A stretch of 51,618 nucleotides of DNA. Source: Candidatus Gastranaerophilales bacterium. GTDB lineage: Bacteria > Cyanobacteriota > Vampirovibrionia > Gastranaerophilales > Gastranaerophilaceae. A program made the translations under genes and the position numbers. The stretch spans positions 1 through 51,618 of the forward strand of contig JAFTSM010000040.1 in assembly GCA_017467305.1 (NCBI GenBank), given 5' to 3'. Shown piece by piece: positions 31,872-41,186 of the stretch. Position 1 is the stretch's first letter, and each line of letters begins with the position of its first letter. The notes below the pieces were generated by a model. The model was not told the DNA's origin. It saw only the letters and a program-made list of their open reading frames with translations, and did no database searches.

Positions 31872-33068
31872 ATGGCGATTTCAATAAAGCAACAGTTTGA
31901 AGAACTAATTTCTGTAGAATATAAATCTGCAATTTTTTCTGCTTCTCAAATTGCTGAAAAATACAATATAAAAATTTATCTAATTGGTGGTATTGTAAGA
32001 GATTTAATTTTAAAGAATCAAATTAAAGATATTGATATCGCAGTTGAAGCTGATGCTATTGAATTTGCAAATTTATTAGAAAAAGAAACAGATTGCGAAG
32101 TAATTGCAATTCAAGAAAATCTTAGAACAGCAAAAGTCAAATTTAAAAATGGTGTAGAAATAGATTTTGCTTCAACAAGAGAAGAAACATATACAAAATC
32201 TGGTGTTTTACCAGTAGCTCATAATTTTGGTTGCTCTCTTGAAAAAGATGTAAAACGCCGAGACTTTGCAATCAACACGCTAGGTTTAAAACTAACTGGT
32301 AATGATAAATTTACTTTAGTTGATTATTTTAACGGATACAAAGATATTCTAAATAAAAAAATTAGAATATTACACGATAAAAGCTTTATTGATGACCCGT
32401 CCAGAATAATTCGTGCTTTAAAATTTAAAGTTCGTTTTGATTTTGAATTTGAAGAACAAACCTTTACTCTAATGCAAGATTATTTGAACAATGTTGATAA
32501 AACAATGCCATTAGAACGAATTAAAAGTGAGTTAAAACAATATTTTTCTATTCAAAAAAAAGGTTTATATAACTATTTAATAGAAACAAATGCTTATAAG
32601 TTAATTTCTAATAATCCTATTAAAGAAGTTGATGAAACGACATTTCAAAATGAAGAAAATTTGTGGTTTATTTATTTTGTTCTATTACTTGTTAATGGTG
32701 AATACGATGAACGATTAAATTTGGCTTCTATTGAAAAGAAAATACTTTTAGAAGTAAAAGAAATGTTGAACAGAAAAACGCCAAACTCAAATTTAGAGAT
32801 TTATAATGAATATATTGATAAAAACGATGTTTCTTTAAATGTATATTATGTAATATCAAAAGATAAAACGGTTGAAAAATTCTTAAACGCCTTGAAACAA
32901 ATAAAAGTTTTAATTACTGGCAAAGATTTAATAGAGCTCGGTTTTATTCCGTCAGCATATTTTAATGAGCTTTTTGAAAAGATTTTAAAAGAAAAACTAG
33001 AAGGCAAAATTCAAACAAGAGAAGAAGAGCTAGAGTTTGTAAAACAGTTCATAAAAAAAGAAGAGTAG
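31872..33068 (+). CDS. cca: CCA-adding enzyme / poly(A) polymerase family nucleotidyltransferase
   Basis: Adds or repairs the 3' CCA of tRNA. 398 residues of the class II family: IYLIGGIVRDLIL (GG at 39-40), catalytic aspartates in DIDIAVE (53-55), the RRDFAINTL motif (129-137) that selects the incoming nucleotide, and DDPSRIIRALKFKVRF. No HD phosphohydrolase domain is present. Whether it adds C, A or both cannot be decided from motifs alone, because some bacteria split the task between two enzymes. The terminator hairpin overlaps its stop codon. Confidence 0.9.
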   Translation: MAISIKQQFEELISVEYKSAIFSASQIAEKYNIKIYLIGGIVRDLILKNQIKDIDIAVEADAIEFANLLEKETDCEVIAIQENLRTAKVKFKNGVEIDFASTREETYTKSGVLPVAHNFGCSLEKDVKRRDFAINTLGLKLTGNDKFTLVDYFNGYKDILNKKIRILHDKSFIDDPSRIIRALKFKVRFDFEFEEQTFTLMQDYLNNVDKTMPLERIKSELKQYFSIQKKGLYNYLIETNAYKLISNNPIKEVDETTFQNEENLWFIYFVLLLVNGEYDERLNLASIEKKILLEVKEMLNRKTPNSNLEIYNEYIDKNDVSLNVYYVISKDKTVEKFLNALKQIKVLITGKDLIELGFIPSAYFNELFEKILKEKLEGKIQTREEELEFVKQFIKKEE

Positions 33069-33084
33069 ATTTTCTACTCTTCTT
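33058..33084. terminator. Bidirectional terminator between cca and metK
   Basis: A perfect 12-bp stem AAGAAGAGTAGA / TCTACTCTTCTT with a 3-base loop, overlapping the cca stop codon and T/A-tracted on both sides. Confidence 0.88.
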
Positions 33085-33102
33085 TTTCTTTTAAGCTTTT
33101 AA

Positions 33103-34374
33103 TTAAACATTACAAGCAAATTTAGAAGCTTGTTCTTTTAATGCTTGAGCTTTGTCTGTATGTTCCCAAGGAACATCAAAATCAGTTCTACCTAAGTGAC
33201 CATAAGCAGCAAGTCTTTGATAGAATTTACCACCATTTTTAGCTGGTAAGTTTCTTAAATCAAATTGGTTGATGATTGCTCTTGGTCTTAAATCGAAGTT
33301 AGCTTCAACTAATTTCATGATATCATCATCTGAAATTTTACCAGTGCCGAAAGTTTCAACAAAAATTGAAACAGGTTCAGCAACACCGATTGCATAAGCA
33401 AGTTCAATTTCACATTTTGAAGCCAAGCCAGCCGCAACAATGTTTTTAGCAACATATCTAGCAGCATAAGCGGCACTACGGTCAACTTTTGTTGGGTCTT
33501 TACCAGAGAAAGCACCGCCACCGTGTCTAGAATAACCACCATATGTATCTACAATGATTTTTCTACCAGTTAAACCAGCATCACCTTGTGGACCACCAAT
33601 TACAAATCTACCAGAAGGGTTGATTAAATATTTTGTAGAGGCATCTGGTTTTAATGCTTCATTTTTGAATACGTAGTTGATAACGTGTTCAATCATATCT
33701 TTTCTAATAATTTCTTGAACTTTAGTGTTATCAGTTTCACCTTTTACGACTTCATCATGTTGAGTAGAAATTACAACAGTATCAATTCTAACTGGTTTAT
33801 CATTTTCATATTCAACAGTAACTTGAGATTTGCCGTCTGGTCTTAGATAATCAACAACACCTTGTTTTCTTGCTTCTGCTAAACGGTATGATAATTTGTG
33901 AGCAAGGCTTATTGGCAATGGCATTAATTCTGGAGTTTCGTCACAAGCAAAACCAAACATAATACCTTGGTCACCAGCACCGATGTTATTTGTTTCATCA
34001 ACAGAAACAGCCGCATTATTGTCTCTTGTTTCGAATGCTTTATTAACACCACCAGCAATATCTGTAGATTGTTCATCAATGCTTGTTAAAACAGCACAAT
34101 TTTTACTGTCAAAACCACCAGATGATTTGCCAGTATAACCAATATTTTCAATTGTAGCTCTTACAACGTGTGGAATATCAACATAGCAAGATGAAGTGAT
34201 TTCACCGCATACTAAAACCATACCAGTTGTAACTGATGTTTCAGCAGCTACTCTTGATTTTGAATCTTTTGTTAGAAATTCATCTAAGATTGCGTCAGAA
34301 ATTTGGTCGCAAACTTTATCAGGATGACCTTCTGTTACTGATTCAGAAGTAAATAAATATTTTTTTGAACTCAT
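33103..34374 (-). CDS. metK: S-adenosylmethionine synthetase
   Basis: Makes S-adenosylmethionine from methionine and ATP. 423 residues. Signature segments are [31 protein letters not shown] and [19 protein letters not shown], with the third domain intact, so all catalytic regions are present. It is slightly longer than the E. coli enzyme (384). I see no SAM riboswitch upstream: the 126-base gap to rpsO contains mainly the rpsO terminator. GAGAG lies just before the ATG. Confidence 0.97.
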   Translation of the reverse strand: MSSKKYLFTSESVTEGHPDKVCDQISDAILDEFLTKDSKSRVAAETSVTTGMVLVCGEITSSCYVDIPHVVRATIENIGYTGKSSGGFDSKNCAVLTSIDEQSTDIAGGVNKAFETRDNNAAVSVDETNNIGAGDQGIMFGFACDETPELMPLPISLAHKLSYRLAEARKQGVVDYLRPDGKSQVTVEYENDKPVRIDTVVISTQHDEVVKGETDNTKVQEIIRKDMIEHVINYVFKNEALKPDASTKYLINPSGRFVIGGPQGDAGLTGRKIIVDTYGGYSRHGGGAFSGKDPTKVDRSAAYAARYVAKNIVAAGLASKCEIELAYAIGVAEPVSIFVETFGTGKISDDDIMKLVEANFDLRPRAIINQFDLRNLPAKNGGKFYQRLAAYGHLGRTDFDVPWEHTDKAQALKEQASKFACNV

Positions 34375-34451
34375 TTTGGCTCTCTTTCCTAATACTTGCC
34401 TAAACTATCTTCCTACAATTTTACTCTTAAAAAATAATGGGGTCAAATCAC

Positions 34452-34485
34452 AAAAAAAAGAACTACATTCTGTAGCCCTTTTTTG
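34452..34485 (-). terminator. Intrinsic terminator of rpsO
   Basis: On the minus strand, GGGCTACA-gaa-TGTAGTTC (with G-T pairs) is flanked by A6 before and eight T after. It is positioned directly after the rpsO stop and isolates metK transcription. Confidence 0.82.
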
Positions 34486-34500
34486 TATTTAATATTTGGA

Positions 34501-34776
34501 TTATTTTGTTTCTCTGATGTTTAACGCTTTGATTAATTTTCTATAATCATCTAAGTTTCTATCTTTTAAGTAAGAAAGAAGTCTTTTTCTTCTACCTACC
34601 ATCATTAAAAGACCACGTTTGCCTTGGAAGTCTTTAGCATTGATTTTTAAGTGTTCTGTTAACTCAGTGATTTTTTCTGTTAATAAAGCGATTTGGGTTT
34701 CAACGCTTCCTGTATCTTTTGCATTTTTACCGTATTTTGCAACGATTTCAGCTTTGTTTTTTAAGTTAATTGTCAT
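34501..34776 (-). CDS. rpsO: 30S ribosomal protein S15
   Basis: A primary 16S rRNA-binding protein of the small subunit. 91 residues, against 88-89 usually, with the conserved [34 protein letters not shown] and [12 protein letters not shown]. The frame is open 30 codons further upstream, but I chose the ATG at 34776 because AAGGA lies 10 bases upstream and the protein then has the normal length. A single-gene unit with its own terminator. The usual downstream partner pnp is absent. Confidence 0.97.
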   Translation of the reverse strand: MTINLKNKAEIVAKYGKNAKDTGSVETQIALLTEKITELTEHLKINAKDFQGKRGLLMMVGRRKRLLSYLKDRNLDDYRKLIKALNIRETK

Positions 34777-34930
34777 TTTGAATTTTTCCTTTTTAGTATT
34801 GTGACTTGTTTGGTGGGTAAGTCTTGTAATTATATTAATATGAAGAAAATTACATTTCAAGAGCATGATTAATTTTTATTAAAGAAATCATGCCTTTTAG
34901 AATAATATTTATTGAATTACAATGTGTAAT

Positions 34931-35989
34931 CTATACCAACCTATCAGTTGTTTCTGTATCAAAGAACATTAAATCATCAGAATTAAATTTTAATGTAATT
35001 TCTCTTTCTACTTTAACATCAGATGACACTGATGCAGAACATTCACTATCATTTATTTTAAAATATACAATTTGGGAATTGCCAAGCATTTCTGAAATTT
35101 CAACTTGAGCTTTAATTTCAATATTGCAGTTTTCAGAATTAAACTTTTCTGGTCTAATTGCGACTAAAACTTCTTTTCTACCAGCAATTGATTTTATTTG
35201 TTCTTCCTTCAATTCAATTTTAGTTCCATTCAAAGAAACTGTGCTATCAATAACAGCAGACAAAATAAAATTCATTGATGGAGAACCCAAAAAACCACCA
35301 ACAAATTTGTTAACTGGATTATTATAAACTTCTAATGGTGTACCTATTTGTTGGATAACGCCAGCATCAATGACTGCTATTCTATCACCCATTGTTAGGG
35401 CTTCAGTTTGATCGTGTGTCACATATATAAAAGTAGTTTGCAATTTTTGATGTAATTTTTTAATTTCTGCGCGCATTTGCACACGCAACTTTGCATCTAA
35501 GTTTGATAATGGTTCATCCATTAAAAACACCTTAGGATTACGAACAATAGCACGACCAAGTGCAACCCTTTGACGTTGTCCACCAGATAACTGTTTTGGT
35601 TTCCTTTGCAAAAGCTCTGTTAAATCCAATATTTCCGCAGCTTCTTTTACCTTTAAATCAATATCTTTTTTAGACATTTTTCTCATTTTTAAAGGAAATG
35701 CCATATTTTCATAAACACTCATGTGCGGATACAAAGCATAATTTTGGAAAACAAAAGCGATATCTCTATCCTTTGGATGTACATTATTTACACATTTCCC
35801 GTCAATAAAAATTTCACCATCTGTAATTTCTTCTAGACCAGCAATCATTCTTAGTAAAGTTGATTTACCACAGCCAGAAGAACCAACTAAAACAAGAAAC
35901 TCTTTATCATTAACTGTTAAACTAACATTATCAATGATTTTTTTCTTATCATATATTTTGGTTACACTTTTAAATTCTACTTGAGACAT
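34931..35989 (-). CDS. MalK/UgpC/MsmX-type ABC transporter ATPase
   Basis: The ATP-hydrolysing subunit of a sugar or glycerol-phosphate importer. 352 residues: Walker [10 protein letters not shown] (36-44), signature LSGGQRQR (134-141), Walker B VFLMDEP (154-160), H-loop His192, and a C-terminal regulatory OB-type domain (residues 235-350) as in MalK. No permease or binding-protein gene is nearby. Such orphan ATPases often serve several importers, as MsmX does in Bacillus. It starts 6 bases after the stop of the histidine-kinase-like gene, so the two form an operon. Confidence 0.9.
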   Translation of the reverse strand: MSQVEFKSVTKIYDKKKIIDNVSLTVNDKEFLVLVGSSGCGKSTLLRMIAGLEEITDGEIFIDGKCVNNVHPKDRDIAFVFQNYALYPHMSVYENMAFPLKMRKMSKKDIDLKVKEAAEILDLTELLQRKPKQLSGGQRQRVALGRAIVRNPKVFLMDEPLSNLDAKLRVQMRAEIKKLHQKLQTTFIYVTHDQTEALTMGDRIAVIDAGVIQQIGTPLEVYNNPVNKFVGGFLGSPSMNFILSAVIDSTVSLNGTKIELKEEQIKSIAGRKEVLVAIRPEKFNSENCNIEIKAQVEISEMLGNSQIVYFKINDSECSASVSSDVKVEREITLKFNSDDLMFFDTETTDRLV

Positions 35990-35995
35990 TGTTCT

Positions 35996-37138
35996 CTATG
36001 CTTCCACTAAAGATTTTTCTATTGGAACAATAAATACAAATGAAACTTGGTTTGCATATTGATTGTTAATCCAAATTTCACCTTTCAATTTATTTATATA
36101 TTTTTTTGTACTACCTAAAAGGAAGCTTTGCAATAAATATTTCTTTGAATTTTTTTCAACTTGAACATAAGGGTCAAATATATCTGAATTATTATATTGA
36201 GCAGACTCTAAACCTTTACAAGCAACTTCAAACATTAAATATGATTTTTCATTAGCGTCCTTACCTATTTCAAAACCTTTAGATAATAAATATTCTGGAA
36301 TTGGATTTGAAATATTTATGTTAATGGAACCAGTATCAATTAATTCAATGGCATTTTCTAATAAATTATTCATTACCATTCTTAAAACATTTTTATCAGA
36401 ATAACAATTTTGTTTAACTAAATCTTGAGAATTTACAGTAACTTTAATATCCTTATTCTTTATTTTTACAGTCATTTCATTTGTAACAATAGATAGTAAT
36501 GCAGCGACATCGAAGTTATTATAATCAAATTTGTAAATATCAGATTCTACTTGAGAAAGCTCAATTAATTTATCAATAAATAATAAAAGTTCAGAAGAAT
36601 TTGTATTCATCATTTGAAGATATTTTGTTTGTTTTTCATTTATTTCACCACTTAAACCTTCAAGCATAGCTTGAGAATATCCAACAACAGAATGGAGTGG
36701 TGAACGTAAATAGTTTGACATTTTTGATAAGAGAACATTTTTTGTATGATTGAACATTTTTTGTTCTTGGCGTTCTGTAATTAATTCATCAAGTAAAGAA
36801 TGGTCTTGAGTGTTATCAATAATAGTTAAAATATATCGTTTTTTATTTTTTGAAGAGACATCTGTAACTTTAACATCTGTAATTTTTGTATTTTGTTCTT
36901 CTGAAACGATTTTAAGAATTTGTTTAATTTCTTCATCTTTGTTGGCAATGATGTTGTCGGAGTTAATAATAAAGTATTCATTTATATTTTTACCTCTTAA
37001 CTTTTGAGTTTCAAACAATCTAAATGCACGTTTATTTGCATAATGAATTTTACCAGTTTCATCTATAACCAGAACAGCCTCTGGCAAATATGTAAGAATG
37101 TTATATTGCTTACCAAGTAATAAACTAAATAAATTCAT
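35996..37138 (-). CDS. Histidine-kinase-like protein lacking the phosphoacceptor His (pseudokinase)
   Basis: 380 residues. Residues 10-110 are a PAS-like sensor (LPEAVLVIDETGKIHYANKR). Residues 125-200 are the dimerisation helices, but the H-box reads LLSKMSNYLRSPLHSVVGYS, with Asn142 where the phosphorylated His should be. The ATPase-like domain keeps its N-box (NNLLENAIE, 257-265), while the first glycine box is degraded (VACKGLES for D-x-G-x-G) and the second is lost. It is therefore unlikely to phosphorylate itself. It may be a regulatory scaffold or ligand sensor. No response regulator gene adjoins it. It is co-transcribed with the ABC ATPase downstream. Confidence 0.85.
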   Translation of the reverse strand: MNLFSLLLGKQYNILTYLPEAVLVIDETGKIHYANKRAFRLFETQKLRGKNINEYFIINSDNIIANKDEEIKQILKIVSEEQNTKITDVKVTDVSSKNKKRYILTIIDNTQDHSLLDELITERQEQKMFNHTKNVLLSKMSNYLRSPLHSVVGYSQAMLEGLSGEINEKQTKYLQMMNTNSSELLLFIDKLIELSQVESDIYKFDYNNFDVAALLSIVTNEMTVKIKNKDIKVTVNSQDLVKQNCYSDKNVLRMVMNNLLENAIELIDTGSININISNPIPEYLLSKGFEIGKDANEKSYLMFEVACKGLESAQYNNSDIFDPYVQVEKNSKKYLLQSFLLGSTKKYINKLKGEIWINNQYANQVSFVFIVPIEKSLVEA

Positions 37139-37229
37139 TTAAATATCCCTTATTAAATAACTTTTGATACACTACAGCAACTATATTAGCATATTTTCTG
37201 GCTTTTAGCCAATAAGTCATGTTAACAAA

Positions 37230-37258
37230 AAAAGACCGAGTAATTTACTCGGTCTTTT
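37230..37258. terminator. Terminator after the HEAT-like gene
   Basis: A 13-bp stem AAAAGACCGAGTA / TACTCGGTCTTTT with a 3-base loop. It lies downstream of the gene at 37279 on the minus strand, before the histidine-kinase-like gene. Confidence 0.87.
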
Positions 37259-37278
37259 AATATTCTCTTTTAAATAAA

Positions 37279-37572
37279 TTAGGCTGCAACACCTTTAATT
37301 TCTGTAATTAAATAATTAGCAATCCATTCAAAATCACTGTTTGTTTCAGCTGCTTTTTGTAAGTAGTCAATAGATGATTCTCCAATTCTAATTAACACCA
37401 TTGCTACAATACCTCTAGTTCTACCTTTTACAACTTGAAGTGAATCTACAAGAGAAGGAACTGCTTCTTTACCGATATTAACTAATTCATTTTCAATTGC
37501 GTTCTTTACGTTGTTATCAGCGTTTTCTAGTTTATTTAAATATTCATTTATTGGTAATAATACTGTATTCAT
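37279..37572 (-). CDS. Small HEAT-repeat-like protein
   Basis: 97 residues with two to three helical pairs of HEAT type (IENELVNIGKEAVPSLVDSL and GIVAMVLIRIGESSIDYLQKA). Such repeats usually form a protein-binding surface. No catalytic residues, signal peptide or membrane helix. A single-gene unit with a strong terminator. Its partner is unknown. Confidence 0.65.
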   Translation of the reverse strand: MNTVLLPINEYLNKLENADNNVKNAIENELVNIGKEAVPSLVDSLQVVKGRTRGIVAMVLIRIGESSIDYLQKAAETNSDFEWIANYLITEIKGVAA

Positions 37573-37842
37573 CTATATGCCTCTTCATTGATTGTTTTAA
37601 CTTCCGATTTTATTATAAACGAAAAAATTAGAATTCCCGTTTTTTTAATATAATCTTTATATCCTTCTTAATATCCTTTATTTGCAAGGGTTTTGGTTAT
37701 TTTGTTGTTGTTTTAATCCTCATAAAAATAGTCCGAAAATATAGTCATAATATTATACTTTTGCGTATGTTTTTCTTTTAAAAATAAAACTAAACTGATT
37801 ATGGAAGTGTGTTAGATAAAAATCATTTACGGGGTATCAAAA

Positions 37843-38151
37843 ATGCTAGTCGAAAAATATATTAATGGTTTAAATCCAAGAAGCCAAATTGAATTCAAAA
37901 ATATATCAAAGGATATAATCCCTTGGCTTGAACAAATAGCATTAGAAAACAATTGTCTTATCGATAAAAAAGAATGGAAAAGCAAATATAATAGCTATGT
38001 TATATATGACTACGAGCCTTTTTGTTCTGACGGTTTTGAAATTAATATAACTATTTCATCACACGATATTAATTATTTATACTTTGTAAAATTCTTATAT
38101 GACAACAAACTTGATACGATAGAATACCTAAATAATTGTATAGGTGATTAG
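37843..38151 (+). CDS. Hypothetical protein (102 aa)
   Basis: I do not recognise this small, aromatic-rich protein (several Tyr, Trp and Asn). It lacks a signal peptide and is predicted mixed alpha/beta. GGGGT lies about 9 bases upstream of the ATG. It is preceded by a 270-base gap in which nothing recognisable is seen, and is followed after 69 bases by the Hsp20-like gene, which has its own TATAAT-type promoter. Confidence 0.55.
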   Translation: MLVEKYINGLNPRSQIEFKNISKDIIPWLEQIALENNCLIDKKEWKSKYNSYVIYDYEPFCSDGFEINITISSHDINYLYFVKFLYDNKLDTIEYLNNCIGD

Positions 38152-38220
38152 GTAATTAGTATTATTGATAAAATTCAAAAACATATAATATAATTATTTT
38201 GCACTAAGAAAGGACGTAAT

Positions 38221-38850
38221 ATGGAAGAAAATAACTCAACTAATGAACTAAAAAGTGAAGTAAGAAAACATGTATGTTTTGAAAATCATTGCTGGAAAAA
38301 ATGTTTAGCAATGGTGCTTGCTTCATTTTTAGGTGGTTTTTTAGCCTTTTATTTTGTTGCTGATCAGATAATGTACAGAAAACAAATGCATCATAGACCA
38401 CCTCACTTTGAAAAGAGAATGTTTAATGACATTGAAAAAATGTATGATAAGCAAAAACATGACATTGATAAAATGTTTGAAAACGATATGAATGTTTTCA
38501 GAGAAGCATTTAATATTAATAAAAAATTCAAACAAAAAATGCTTGAAGAGATAAATTCTCCAATGTTAGTAATGGATTCAGTAAAAATAAAAACAGAATT
38601 TGACGATAATGTATTTAAAGTTATAGTATGTTTAAAACCCTTTCAAGGAGATGAGAACAAAATAAACTATAATGTGGCTGGCAGAAAATTAACTGTTTTT
38701 GGAAATTCACAAAATCAAGATAAAGGATTTAAACAAGATATTTCTTTTTCTCAAGATTTTATTCTTCCAGAAAGTGCTGATACAGCAAAAATTTTAAAGG
38801 TTAAAGACGGTAATAAACTTATAATTTCAGTTCCTATGAAAGAACAATAA
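38221..38850 (+). CDS. Membrane-anchored Hsp20/alpha-crystallin-like protein
   Basis: 209 residues. A short cytoplasmic N-terminus with two Cys, one membrane helix (residues 29-47, AMVLASFLGGFLAFYFVA), a His/Met/Lys-rich coiled linker (50-110), and a C-terminal alpha-crystallin-like beta domain (about 122-205: VKIKTEFDDNVFKVIVCLK, then GRKLTVFG and GNKLIISVP). Small heat-shock proteins hold unfolding proteins. Here the chaperone domain is predicted to lie outside the inner membrane, tethered to it. The usual C-terminal I-x-I motif is absent. AAAGGA precedes the ATG. Confidence 0.78.
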   Translation: MEENNSTNELKSEVRKHVCFENHCWKKCLAMVLASFLGGFLAFYFVADQIMYRKQMHHRPPHFEKRMFNDIEKMYDKQKHDIDKMFENDMNVFREAFNINKKFKQKMLEEINSPMLVMDSVKIKTEFDDNVFKVIVCLKPFQGDENKINYNVAGRKLTVFGNSQNQDKGFKQDISFSQDFILPESADTAKILKVKDGNKLIISVPMKEQ

Positions 38851-38871
38851 ATCTAAATATCAAAAACTAAT

Positions 38872-38920
38872 AAAAATTTGATTTTTAAACTGGCATATGC
38901 GGTGTAGAAATCAAATTTTT
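38872..38920. terminator. Long-loop terminator between convergent genes
   Basis: A 13-bp stem AAAAATTTGATTT / AAATCAAATTTTT with a 23-base loop and T-tract, between the Hsp20-like gene and the GT9 gene on the other strand. Confidence 0.7.
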
Positions 38921-38950
38921 ATTTTGAATTAAAAACCAAAATTATGGATG

Positions 38951-39928
38951 CTATAATATGATTTTTTGCAAAATTTCATCAACAGATATTTCTTCCATAC
39001 AAGGTGCATAGATTTTGTCTGTACCTTTTAAATATTTACATTTTCTTCTATTGCAAGGTACACATTCTTTTTTAGAAACAATGTCAATTCCGTTTGAATA
39101 ACATCCCGTCCTACTTGCTGGCATAGAACCGTATAACCCTATTGATTTTACGCCTAAAGCTGTTGCGATGTGTAATGGTCCAGAATCTCCAGATATCATT
39201 AAATCCGCTTTTGAAATTACAGCACAAGATTCTTCTAATGATAATTCTCCAATAAAATTAACTGAACCTTTAATGCTATACAGTGGAGCAAGAAAACTTT
39301 TATCTTCTTTTGCACCATTTAAAATTATTGTGCCATTATATTTATTTTGAATTTTATCACCTAATTCAATCCATTGTTCTAAAGGATATGTTCTTCCTCT
39401 TCTTTTAGAAAAAACACCGCCAGCGTTGATTACTACAAATGGTCTTTTAAATTCTTTTAAAAGTTCATTTGCTTTTTCTTTAGCTTCATTAGTAAGGTAA
39501 ATATTTAAATGTTTTTCTTTTTGCATTTCTGGGAAGGCTTTTAATCCAGTTTCCCAAAAGTTAGTTACGGCGTGTTTTCTAAAATTCTTTTTATACAATA
39601 GTTCTTTTTTTATTCCAGCCAATCTAGTTAAAAATCTAACTTTTAATGAAGGTTGCAAGTTTATAACTAAATCATATTTTTCTTCTTTTAATTCTTTTGC
39701 AAAATCAAATGTTTTAGAGTTAAACATTTTAAATTTAGGGTCTATTGTATAAACTTTTGATATTGCAGAATCCTCTTTTAAGAAAAATTCTACAGTAGAG
39801 CTTGTTAAATAATGGATTTCTACATTTGGATATGCTTTTTTTATTGAATGAAAAAGCGCTGTTGTATGAACAACATCCCCAATTGCTCCAGTTCTTATTA
39901 TTAAAATTTTATTATATGTATTTTTCAT
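38951..39928 (-). CDS. GT9 heptosyltransferase-like glycosyltransferase
   Basis: 325 residues of the ADP-heptose:LPS heptosyltransferase family (GT-B fold). Motifs: ILIIRTGAIGDVVHTTALF at the N-terminus, YDLVINLQPS, INAGGVFSKRRGRTYP, and the donor-site SGDSGPLHIATALGVKSIGLYG. The C-terminus has a cysteine cluster (ECVPCNRRKCKYL and APCM) common in this branch. It suggests a lipopolysaccharide-like core in the outer membrane, though the sugar cannot be read. No Shine-Dalgarno is visible. The gene begins 18 bases after the M48 stop, as the last member of the operon. Confidence 0.88.
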   Translation of the reverse strand: MKNTYNKILIIRTGAIGDVVHTTALFHSIKKAYPNVEIHYLTSSTVEFFLKEDSAISKVYTIDPKFKMFNSKTFDFAKELKEEKYDLVINLQPSLKVRFLTRLAGIKKELLYKKNFRKHAVTNFWETGLKAFPEMQKEKHLNIYLTNEAKEKANELLKEFKRPFVVINAGGVFSKRRGRTYPLEQWIELGDKIQNKYNGTIILNGAKEDKSFLAPLYSIKGSVNFIGELSLEESCAVISKADLMISGDSGPLHIATALGVKSIGLYGSMPASRTGCYSNGIDIVSKKECVPCNRRKCKYLKGTDKIYAPCMEEISVDEILQKIIL

Positions 39929-39946
39929 AGCTTTATATTATCACAA

Positions 39947-40741
39947 TTATTTATTACTTGTTTCTACTAATTCTAATCTTTCATTCCAAGATGGGTGAGT
40001 GGAAAAATAATGAATAAATTCAGGAAGGTTTTCCTTGTTTTGAAGTTTCTTTATAAATGATTTTGCACCTTCATTAGTTCCATAAATTCTAATTAGCATT
40101 TTGTTTGCATATAAATCAGCTTCTTTTTCTTGTTCTCTAGAATGAGATAGAAATTCTATTTCAGAAACTCCTTGTGCAATACTATTTACTTTGCTGTCTA
40201 ATCCAGCAACAGCACATATTATTGCATATGCAATTTGTTTACTTATAGATTTTAAATGGTCTTTATTTGAATAGTGTCCTATTTCATGTGCTAAAACAAA
40301 TGCTAGTTCTTCTTCTGAAAGATTTTCGTCCAACAATTTTGTTGTAAAAAGAATACTTCCATCTGGTTTTATCATTGCATTTATTTCTTTACTTTTAAGA
40401 ACATTTATATTGAGTTGAGATTTTCCTTGAATGGAAACATCATTTTCTATAATTCTCTGTTTTATGTTTTCTAATAAAAATATTTGTTGTTTGTATTTTT
40501 CTGGAATTTCAATTTTTTCTTTGCTTTTAAAAAGTGATTCTATTCTAAGTTGTGATTCTGTAGACATTTTATCTATAAAGAAAGTAGATACTGTATTAAA
40601 TGAAATTAAAAATACTAAAACAACACCTACAATACCACCTAGTAGAACAGAAAAATCTTTTAATTCACTTTTTGTACCAACATTTACATTCTCACCTTTT
40701 ATTAGTTCAAGTTGGGCTTCATAATTATTTTTGTGGGGCAT
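39947..40741 (-). CDS. Membrane-anchored M48 metalloprotease
   Basis: 264 residues. One membrane helix (32-50, VLLGGIVGVVLVFLISF) is followed by an M48 peptidase domain with the zinc site HEIGH (152-156) and third ligand Glu207 in EKEADLYA. The domain is expected in the periplasm and the family includes BepA- and HtpX-like quality-control proteases. The reading frame overlaps the end of the upstream YbjQ gene by 17 bases, so production is coupled. Its pairing with two YbjQ proteins is suggestive of one functional unit. Confidence 0.88.
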   Translation of the reverse strand: MPHKNNYEAQLELIKGENVNVGTKSELKDFSVLLGGIVGVVLVFLISFNTVSTFFIDKMSTESQLRIESLFKSKEKIEIPEKYKQQIFLLENIKQRIIENDVSIQGKSQLNINVLKSKEINAMIKPDGSILFTTKLLDENLSEEELAFVLAHEIGHYSNKDHLKSISKQIAYAIICAVAGLDSKVNSIAQGVSEIEFLSHSREQEKEADLYANKMLIRIYGTNEGAKSFIKKLQNKENLPEFIHYFSTHPSWNERLELVETSNK

Positions 40742-41186
40742 AAGTTACCGCCGTTCCATATGCTATTACAGCACATTTGGGTATTGCATTTGCTTCTGGA
40801 GAATCGCAATCTAGCATAATTGCTTCAATTCTTGCATTTACAATAATATGAGCATTTCTTGCTTTTTCTCTCATTCTTAATATAGCTTCTCTTCTTGCTC
40901 TATCCATAATAGATTCAAAGGTGGTTAATCTTCCACCAAAAAAGTTTTTTAAACCAGCAACAAAAGTTTTAAAATAGTCACCACTTATTACAACTTCACC
41001 AGTTACCATTTCTATTTTTTTGATTTCTCGTTTAGTATTCCATTTTTTTGCACCGTAAGAAATAATAGGCTTTTTTATAAGTGCAATTTCTCTTTGTTGG
41101 ATTTTTTTAAAGTGTCTTTTTTCAATATAACTTCCAATAGCATATGTTATTGCAAGTGTTATTAAAAGTACTATTATATCTAACAT
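40725..41186 (-). CDS. YbjQ-family (UPF0145) protein with N-terminal membrane helix
   Basis: 153 residues. An N-terminal membrane helix (LDIIVLLITLAITYAIGSYI) and basic linker are followed by a YbjQ domain (residues 45-153): GLKNFFGGRL, IMDRARREAILRMREKAR, IIVNARIEA and VIAYGTAV. YbjQ proteins form pentameric rings and have been called heavy-metal-binding, but their role is not established. The start overlaps the preceding ybjQ stop (TAATG). A membrane-tethered copy directly after a soluble copy suggests the two assemble together. Confidence 0.85.
   Translation of the reverse strand: MLDIIVLLITLAITYAIGSYIEKRHFKKIQQREIALIKKPIISYGAKKWNTKREIKKIEMVTGEVVISGDYFKTFVAGLKNFFGGRLTTFESIMDRARREAILRMREKARNAHIIVNARIEAIMLDCDSPEANAIPKCAVIAYGTAVTYAPQK

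Noticed and set aside
34375..34500. SAM riboswitch upstream of metK
   Set aside because: The gap is short and filled by the rpsO terminator. No multi-helix leader is present.
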